64,000 nt of DNA from Acidobacteriota bacterium. Its GTDB lineage: Bacteria; Acidobacteriota; UBA6911; RPQK01; JAJDTT01. Numbering within the stretch: position 1 is the stretch's first letter; the number at the start of each line of letters is the position of its first letter. Shown piece after piece: positions 58,640 through 64,000 of the stretch. Both the position numbers and the translations under genes were made by a program. The stretch lies in contig JAJDTT010000172.1 in NCBI GenBank assembly GCA_022827025.1, forward strand, positions 1-64,000. Reading direction: 5' to 3'. The notes beneath the pieces were generated by a model. That model ran no database searches, was not told where the DNA came from, and saw only the letters and a list, made by a program, of their open reading frames with translations.

Positions 58640-59302
58640 ATGAGGATCATCGCCGGGAGATTCCGCGGAAAGAGGCTGGCCAGTTTCAGGGCCGATATCC
58701 GGCCCACCACGGACCGGGCCCGGGAGACCCTCTTCAACATCGTTCGGCACCGGGTCCCGGGTTCCGTCTGGCTCGACCTGTTCGCGGGATCGGGTGCCGT
58801 GGGAATCGAGGCCATCAGCCGGGGCGCCCGTTACGTCATCTTCAACGACCGGTTTCGAGAATCCACGGCGCTGCTCCGGAAGAACCTGGCCCGTTGCCGG
58901 GTGGAGGAGGGATTCGAGATTCACCAGAAGGATTCCTTCACCCTTCTGAGGAATCTCCGGCCTCCCGCGGCCGACTTCGTCTTTCTGGATCCGCCCTACA
59001 AGTTCAAACGCCACGCCAAGCTGCTGGGGAGGCTCTCGGCCATGCCCTGGATCCACCCGGGGAGCACCATCGTCCTGGAGGTGTTCAAGAAGACTCCGCG
59101 TCCGGAAACCACCCGCCGGATCACTTGGACCCGTACGGTTCGGGTCGGCGACAACAAGCTTCTCTTTTACGCGTTGCCGGAAGAGCCGCGGGAACCGGGC
59201 AGCGGACGGCCGGAGGAAACGGGAACTGCCTCCAAGCCGGAAATCGTCACCTCGTCCGCCGACCCAGGTTCACGTACTCGCGATAGAGGCTCCTGGCCTT
59301 GA
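58640..59302 (+). CDS. rsmD: 16S rRNA (guanine966-N2)-methyltransferase RsmD
   Basis: 220 residues. Typical start MRIIAGRFRGKRL; PTTDRARETLFNIV; SAM motif WLDLFAGSGAVGIEAISRGA; and catalytic DPPY in FVFLDPPYKF. The C-terminal tail of about 30 residues (EPGSGRPEETG...) is longer than usual and overlaps the convergent sigma-factor gene by 56 bases. Starts 16 bases after recG. Confidence 0.92.
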   Translation: MRIIAGRFRGKRLASFRADIRPTTDRARETLFNIVRHRVPGSVWLDLFAGSGAVGIEAISRGARYVIFNDRFRESTALLRKNLARCRVEEGFEIHQKDSFTLLRNLRPPAADFVFLDPPYKFKRHAKLLGRLSAMPWIHPGSTIVLEVFKKTPRPETTRRITWTRTVRVGDNKLLFYALPEEPREPGSGRPEETGTASKPEIVTSSADPGSRTRDRGSWP

Positions 59303-59813
59303 GCCGGCGGCGCAATCGTTCGACGCCGGCCAGCATGCGGCTGCGCAGGGTGCTGTAGGGGATTCCCTTGATCCGGCAGAGATCCTTCAGCTTCATGTCC
59401 CGCGGTCCCATGATCATCCAGATCGCCTCCTGCTGAACGCCCGGCAGCTCGGACATGGCCGCCGTGATCTCCCGGAGAATGGCGCGTCTGAGATTCTGCC
59501 TCTCTTTTTGGAGCAGGAGAGTGAGGGGGTCGGAAGCGCCCTTATGGTTCGGGAGCGTGAATTCTCCCGGTTCCTCCGGAAGAGGCAGGTAGACGCGGCG
59601 CCGGGATGCGCGGTAGTGGTCGATGCTGGCGTTGAAGACCGACCGTCGCAGGTAGCGGTAGGTTTCCAACTCGTCAGGAAAGCTCCGCCCCGAGGCCAGT
59701 ACCTGGGAAAGAGCGTCCTGGAGTATGTCCTCCACGCGTGCGTCGTCGAACAGGAAGCCGCGAACAATGGATCGAAGAGCGGTGTACTTTTTTTGCCAAA
59801 CCCGTTCCAGCAT
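59247..59813 (-). CDS. ECF-like RNA polymerase sigma factor
   Basis: 188 residues. Region 2 is seen in DDARVEDILQDALSQVLASG and TYRYLRRSVFNASIDHYRASRR, and region 4 in LPGVQQEAIWMIMGPRDMKLKDLCRIKGIPYSTLRSRMLAGVERLRRRL, a helix-turn-helix. No anti-sigma factor gene lies next to it. A strong promoter with an operator-like inverted repeat is upstream, so the gene seems regulated at transcription. The 3' end overlaps rsmD. Confidence 0.88.
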   Translation of the reverse strand: MLERVWQKKYTALRSIVRGFLFDDARVEDILQDALSQVLASGRSFPDELETYRYLRRSVFNASIDHYRASRRRVYLPLPEEPGEFTLPNHKGASDPLTLLLQKERQNLRRAILREITAAMSELPGVQQEAIWMIMGPRDMKLKDLCRIKGIPYSTLRSRMLAGVERLRRRLKARSLYREYVNLGRRTR

Positions 59814-59881
59814 GCGGTATGCACCCGCTTCGCAGAAACGGAAATTAGCAAGACGCTGCAGGCAACGCAGGGGGTGGGAAA

Positions 59882-59901
59882 CACCTGCAGCGAAACAGGT
59901 G
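59882..59901. promoter_or_regulatory. Operator-like inverted repeat upstream of the sigma factor gene
   Basis: CACCTG-CAGCGAAA-CAGGTG, perfect 6-base arms with an 8-base spacer, at the predicted transcription start of the sigma gene promoter. A repressor binding here would block initiation. Confidence 0.5.
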
Positions 59902-59905
59902 CGCT

Positions 59906-59935
59906 ATTGTAGGGATTCGATCCCGCCGGTGTCAA
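59906..59935 (-). promoter_or_regulatory. Sigma-70-type promoter for the sigma factor gene
   Basis: On the minus strand TTGACA (59935-59930), an 18-base spacer and TACAAT (59911-59906), five of six at -10 and perfect at -35. It gives a leader of about 85 bases before the ATG at 59813. One of the clearest promoters in the window. Confidence 0.75.
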
Positions 59936-60091
59936 CGCCGATTTCGAATCCTGGCTGAGGCATGCGGCCGGAAGGCGCGGACGCCATTCCCGCGATCCCT
60001 GCATCGACGTTTCCGAGGAAATATCGTGCGCCCTCCCGTCGTCGCCGCGGTTGTCATTCGAGCATGCCCTGCGTAACATGATGCGGATCTC

Positions 60092-60577
60092 ATGGCGGAG
60101 CGGGTCGTCGCAATCTATCCGGGGTCCTTCGATCCCGTGACCAACGGTCATCTCGACATCATCCGCCGGAGCCGGAACGTCTTCGACACGGTGATCGTGG
60201 CGGTTCTGCAAAACCTTGAGAAGAAACCCCTTTTCAGTGCCGAGGAACGGCTGCGGATGCTACGGCATGTCACCGGCTCGTGGGAAAATGTCAAGGTCGA
60301 TTCCTTCGACGGCCTCTTGGTGGGATATGCGGTCGAAAAGGGTGCCCGGGTCATCGTCCGGGGCATCCGGGCCGTCACCGATTACGAATATGAATTTCAG
60401 ATGGCCCTGATGAACCGGAGGATGGAGTCTTGCATCGAAACCATATTCATGCTGCCTTCCTCCGAGTACTCGTACCTGAGTTCCAGTCTGGTCAAGGAGG
60501 TCTACGCCTTGGGAGGGAAGATCACCGGCTTGGTGCCTGAGGTCGTAGAGTCGAGTTTGCGCGCTTTGGACGGATAA
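60092..60577 (+). CDS. coaD: Phosphopantetheine adenylyltransferase
   Basis: 161 residues; makes dephospho-CoA. Contains the (T/H)xGH-type ATP motif PGSFDPVTNGHLDII, the VVRGIRAVTDYEYEFQMA segment (IVRGIRAV) and the family end SSSLVKEVYALGG. The length is normal for the family. Confidence 0.95.
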   Translation: MAERVVAIYPGSFDPVTNGHLDIIRRSRNVFDTVIVAVLQNLEKKPLFSAEERLRMLRHVTGSWENVKVDSFDGLLVGYAVEKGARVIVRGIRAVTDYEYEFQMALMNRRMESCIETIFMLPSSEYSYLSSSLVKEVYALGGKITGLVPEVVESSLRALDG

Positions 60578-60626
60578 AGGGATCTCTGTGGTAGAGTCCG
60601 GGTCTTGTAACGAAAGGGAGAGTCCT

Positions 60627-61916
60627 GTGAGTCCGATAAAGAGCAGGTTCGGTCTTGGCTTTCTGGCCTTGGTATCGGTTGTGCTGGTCGTGGTCGTGCT
60701 GTTTCAGAGACACAGGATCGACCTCGAGGGACGTGGACCGCTCTCCCCGATGGTCCCGGAGACGGTGTCCGGCACCGGAACTCAGGTTCCCGAGTCCGAC
60801 TCCGTGACGGTTCGCAAGGCCGCCATTCCCCGCGGCGCCACGTTGGCGACCGTCCTGCGTGGGTTCGACGTGTCCGGCCCTGAGATCCACCGCTTGGTGG
60901 AGGACACTCGCCACGTTTACAACCTGGACCGGGTCCGGCCCGGGAATCGTCTCGTATTGGAATTGGGGCTCGACGGATCGCTCCGGAGCGTGCGCTACGA
61001 CATCGACGAGGAGGAGTACCTGGTCGGCCGGCAGATGCGGGACCGTTTCGTGGCGACTCGCCACAGATACGACCTCCAACTCGAGGAGGAAAGGGTCTTC
61101 GGGGAGATCCGGACCAGTCTGACGGAAGCCCTGATCTCCCAGGGCGAGAATTATGCCCTCGTCTCCAAGGTACTGGATATTCTCGGCTGGGATCTCGACT
61201 TCACCCAGTTGCAGCCTCAAGATTCGGTTACCCTGCTGGTGGAGAAGAAGTATCGGGCCGGCCGGTTCGTCAAGTACGGCGACGTGCTGGCCGTCCGTTT
61301 CGACCAGATGGACAGGAGCCTGTTCGGGTTCCTGTTCACCGATCCGGCGACGGGCAAGAAGGATTACTTCGACGAGAAGGGGAACTCTTTGCGGAAAGCG
61401 TTTCTCCGGGTGCCGTTCAAGTTCGATCCGCGCATCACTTCCGGCTTCTCCTATTCCCGGTACCATCCGATTCTGAAGCGCCGCCGCCCGCACCTGGGAG
61501 TCGACTACGGCGCTCCCACCGGTACCGAGGTGATCTCGGTCGCTGCCGGGACCGTCTCATTCACCGGTCGCAAAGGGGGCTATGGAAAGATGGTGAGGAT
61601 CCGCCACGGAAAATATTCCACCAGCTACGCGCATCTGTCCCGGATCCAGGTTCGCCGGGGCCAGCGCGTGGAGCAGGGGGACGTCATCGGGAGAGTCGGT
61701 TCCACCGGCCTTTCCACGGGACCGCACCTGGACTATCGGATCCAGGATCGGAGCGGACGGTTTCTGAACCCCGCCAAACTGAAGTCTCCACCCGAGAAAC
61801 CGGTGGCTCCACAGCATCTGGACGCTTTTCGGGGCGTACGAAGCGATCTGATGCAGCGTCTGAGTTCATTTCCCGCCAACGCCGAATATTTCACCCGCAA
61901 GGCGAAGAGCGGATAA
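60627..61916 (+). CDS. M23 metallopeptidase with signal anchor
   Basis: 429 residues from GTG 60627, preceded by GGGAGAG; earlier start at 60588 less likely. A membrane helix (FLALVSVVLVVVVLF) is followed by an OapA/LysM-like region (TLATVLRGFDVSGPEIHRLV...NRLVLELG) and an M23 LytM domain: HLGVDYGAPTGTEV with His and Asp, YAHLSRIQVRRGQRV and GPHLDYRI. It cleaves peptidoglycan cross-links or activates amidases in the periplasm. It begins 49 bases after coaD. Confidence 0.9.
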   Translation: MSPIKSRFGLGFLALVSVVLVVVVLFQRHRIDLEGRGPLSPMVPETVSGTGTQVPESDSVTVRKAAIPRGATLATVLRGFDVSGPEIHRLVEDTRHVYNLDRVRPGNRLVLELGLDGSLRSVRYDIDEEEYLVGRQMRDRFVATRHRYDLQLEEERVFGEIRTSLTEALISQGENYALVSKVLDILGWDLDFTQLQPQDSVTLLVEKKYRAGRFVKYGDVLAVRFDQMDRSLFGFLFTDPATGKKDYFDEKGNSLRKAFLRVPFKFDPRITSGFSYSRYHPILKRRRPHLGVDYGAPTGTEVISVAAGTVSFTGRKGGYGKMVRIRHGKYSTSYAHLSRIQVRRGQRVEQGDVIGRVGSTGLSTGPHLDYRIQDRSGRFLNPAKLKSPPEKPVAPQHLDAFRGVRSDLMQRLSSFPANAEYFTRKAKSG

Positions 61917-61929
61917 ACCGCAACCGGAA

Positions 61930-64000
61930 TCAGTGCAGAATCTCACCGGTGCCGCCGGCCGGTTCAACGACGGTGACCGTCATCCCGGAGAGGCTCTTCA
62001 GAAGATCGGGCAGATCGTATTTCCGCAGGGCCGCGTGGACCGTGTTCACCAACTGGTTGACGGGCGCCTCGGTCTGGATCACGTTGGACCAGGAGACCAG
62101 CGACCGGCGTAGCTCCAGTGAGGTGAAAAGCGCCGGCTCCAGGGCCGCGGCGTGAAGGGCGGCGGGTCCGGCCTCGCCGATGCCCACCAGGTGAACCTTC
62201 CGCGCGGCATCGGACTCGGGGACGGAGGCCAAGTGGCGGGCGATGGCCAGAATCTCCTCGGCCCGCATCCCCAGGTACGATCGGCCCAGCATGTAGGCCA
62301 TGTAGAATTCTTCCCAGTCCGCTCCGAACAACGGACCGTAGCCCCACTTTCCCTTGGCCGGCTGAGTTTCTCCAACGCCTCGCAGGTCGACGGCCAGGAC
62401 TTCGCGCCCGTCCCGCACCAGCCTTTCGATGGGGCCGTCCGGTCCGGAATCCACCTGCTTGCCTTCGCCATGAAGGTACAGGACCACGTCCCGGCCGCCG
62501 GCATCGGGGACGAAGCGCAGGGCGGGGAGCCGGATGCCCGGCTCCGGGTGAAGGACCTGCTTGTGAATCGTATACCCGGGGCGGGGCAGGGTTCCCGCAT
62601 CGTCCGCCGTCAAGAGGGGGAGTTGGTCCAGCCGGCGGATTCCCGCCAGGCGCCGGACCTCCTCCAGCGCTTCATCTCCGGGAGTCCGCTGCCAGTAGGC
62701 GCGCCTCAGCACGGCGAGCTCCATTTCCCGCTCCCGGTTGAGCTGGAAGACCGAAACGGCGCCGGGAATGAGCTGGACCTGGCCGTCCGGGCTGCACCGG
62801 ACCACCGGAAGCCGAACCGGGCGGAACTCGCTGTAGTCCGGCCCCGAGGCCGTGATGAACTCCTGCATGGTCCCTTCATCCTCACTCAGGAGAGGGGAAT
62901 CGTCCTCGCGGAGGGCGTCGTCGATTCCCAGGAGCCAGCGGCGCATCCAGCGGGCCATTCCCTCCCGCAGGGGCCGAAAGAAGCCGTGGACCACGTCGGC
63001 TTCCACCAGGTCGACTCTTTCCGGGTATCCCATGCGCCCGTAGAATCGTTTGGCCTCCCTCAGGGACCGCCACGATCCGGAGATGTCGAACATGTCGTCG
63101 CGGGTGGCGGCGCAGATGAGGGTCGGTTTCGGCGCCCGGATCATGAGGTAGTCGGCATGTCCGAGACCCTGGGCGATTTCGCCGTAGACCTGTTGCTCCG
63201 AGTCTCCCGGCCCCTGCGTGTGCAGCATCTCCTTCACGTGAGTGACGTAGCAGGAGGGCGCGGCGCAGGCCACGCGCTCGTCCAGCGCCATGAGAAGAGT
63301 GGTCACCAATCCGCCTCCGGAATTGCCCGTGAGTCCGATCCGGTCCGGATCGATCTCCTCCCGGCTGGTCAGGTAGTCGATGCCCCGGATCCCGTCCCAG
63401 ATCCGGTAGGTGGCGGCGCTGAGGCCCAGGGGAATGGAACTCACCGCCACCAACATGTGCTCGATTCCGTTCTCGAAGCGGGGCCGTCCTTGGGAGTCGA
63501 GAATCTGGTGGCGCTCCCCCTGGCCGATGGGGTCGTAACACAATGCCGCCATTCCACCTTTGGCCAGAAGGACCCCGGCCCGCTGGTACATTTCGGTAGA
63601 CTTGGCGCTGGGCGCGTGCCCGCAGGCGATCAGGACGCCGGGATAGGGAGGCGGCCCCTCGGGAAGGTAGAGGAGCGCCGTGACGTAATGTCCCGGACGG
63701 CTCTGATACAGGATGCGCTCGACGCTGTAGCCGTCTCGTTCGTGGTGGCCCACGATGCGAGCCTGAAGCGGCGTCCTCTCGGGAAAGTCCCCGAGTTGGG
63801 CCCGCAGGAATTCCCGCATGCGGCGCTGGTGCTCCCTCATCTGCTCGACCGTCTTGAGTTCCTCGAACGCCGCCTCGCGGCGCAGGAACGCCTTCTCGGC
63901 CTGGTCCAGGAGATAACGGCGAACCATCTTCCTGGTCTCCACCTGGTTGATCCTTTCGGGGAGAACGCGCAAGGTTTGGGAGGCCTGGGATGAGTCAGCG
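61930..64000 (-). CDS. Two-domain alpha/beta-hydrolase esterase (5' partial)
   Basis: The frame stays open to the window edge (upstream residues read ADSSQASQTLRVLP), so the start is outside; 690 codons are visible. First domain: acetylxylan-esterase/dienelactone-hydrolase-type fold with the nucleophile motif GLTGNSGGGLVTT (GxSxG), the CYDPIGQGERHQI loop and FDISGSWRSL; the charge-relay His is probably in VVHGFFRP. Second, C-terminal part (about 440-680) is a hydrolase-like Rossmann repeat (VVLYLHGEGKQ, AVDLRGVGETQPA) lacking a clear nucleophile Ser (GIGEAG). This duplicated form is common in exported esterases of Acidobacteriota and Planctomycetota. Substrate unknown. Confidence 0.85.
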   Translation of the reverse strand, partial: ADSSQASQTLRVLPERINQVETRKMVRRYLLDQAEKAFLRREAAFEELKTVEQMREHQRRMREFLRAQLGDFPERTPLQARIVGHHERDGYSVERILYQSRPGHYVTALLYLPEGPPPYPGVLIACGHAPSAKSTEMYQRAGVLLAKGGMAALCYDPIGQGERHQILDSQGRPRFENGIEHMLVAVSSIPLGLSAATYRIWDGIRGIDYLTSREEIDPDRIGLTGNSGGGLVTTLLMALDERVACAAPSCYVTHVKEMLHTQGPGDSEQQVYGEIAQGLGHADYLMIRAPKPTLICAATRDDMFDISGSWRSLREAKRFYGRMGYPERVDLVEADVVHGFFRPLREGMARWMRRWLLGIDDALREDDSPLLSEDEGTMQEFITASGPDYSEFRPVRLPVVRCSPDGQVQLIPGAVSVFQLNREREMELAVLRRAYWQRTPGDEALEEVRRLAGIRRLDQLPLLTADDAGTLPRPGYTIHKQVLHPEPGIRLPALRFVPDAGGRDVVLYLHGEGKQVDSGPDGPIERLVRDGREVLAVDLRGVGETQPAKGKWGYGPLFGADWEEFYMAYMLGRSYLGMRAEEILAIARHLASVPESDAARKVHLVGIGEAGPAALHAAALEPALFTSLELRRSLVSWSNVIQTEAPVNQLVNTVHAALRKYDLPDLLKSLSGMTVTVVEPAGGTGEILH

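Overview
The window is GC-rich, densely coded bacterial chromosome. The best match is an uncultured member of the Acidobacteriota, though no marker gene proves it. Supporting this are an Oar-like TonB-receptor-type outer-membrane barrel, a Ser/Thr kinase with a PD40 beta-propeller sensor, scattered secreted oxidoreductases and hydrolases, and many short palindromic repeats between genes. No rRNA, tRNA, CRISPR array or intact transposase was seen.

Layout. 1-5100: methyltransferase, asd, an exported TIM-barrel protein and recQ. 5066-10993: an amino-sugar block with nagA, a fused sugar-nucleotidyltransferase/GHMP kinase, and a divergent MFS transporter across a REP-like repeat cluster that holds a copied piece of the kinase gene. 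11198-17842: envelope genes (an exported unknown, the outer-membrane barrel, a lipoprotein PIMT, an APC permease, a TlpA thioredoxin). 17869-22714: a molybdenum hydroxylase operon with a MoaD-like protein, ending in a palindromic MITE. 23077-27595: an FHA-GAF-PP2C phosphatase overlapping a kinase gene. 27596-29775: a hairpin cluster, then an AAA ATPase/DUF4276 pair resembling a defence system. 29808-31670: a lipoprotein and an M19 dipeptidase. 31979-34851: a toxin-antitoxin island (AbiE, HigBA, VapB, DUF433), part of it decayed. 34971-42172: glutathione peroxidase, sodium symporter, frameshifted sialidase-like gene, two PLP enzymes and a glutamine amidotransferase. 42169-47512: PQQ dehydrogenase-dihaem fusion, SDR, and ilvB. 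47650-50862: FitAB, then agmatine deiminase and N-carbamoylputrescine amidase. 51132-54904: NfeD-stomatin pair, radical SAM protein, UbiX and ribA. 55000-64000: thioredoxin-TPR protein, pseudopilin-like lipoprotein, recG, rsmD, an ECF-like sigma factor with a clear promoter, coaD, an M23 peptidase and a two-domain esterase cut by the window edge.

How the genes work together. Amino-sugar recovery (NagA plus the fused kinase/pyrophosphorylase) could feed UDP-amino-sugar synthesis. The Mo/FeS/FAD operon with its sulfur-carrier-like protein forms one redox unit. Phosphatase and kinase form a signalling pair. AguA/AguB convert agmatine to putrescine. The accessory DNA (27.6-29.8 kb, 32.0-34.9 kb, 48.1-48.8 kb) holds the ATPase/DUF4276 pair and the toxin-antitoxin modules. 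It has more moderate GC by eye and truncated partners, which suggests transfer followed by decay.
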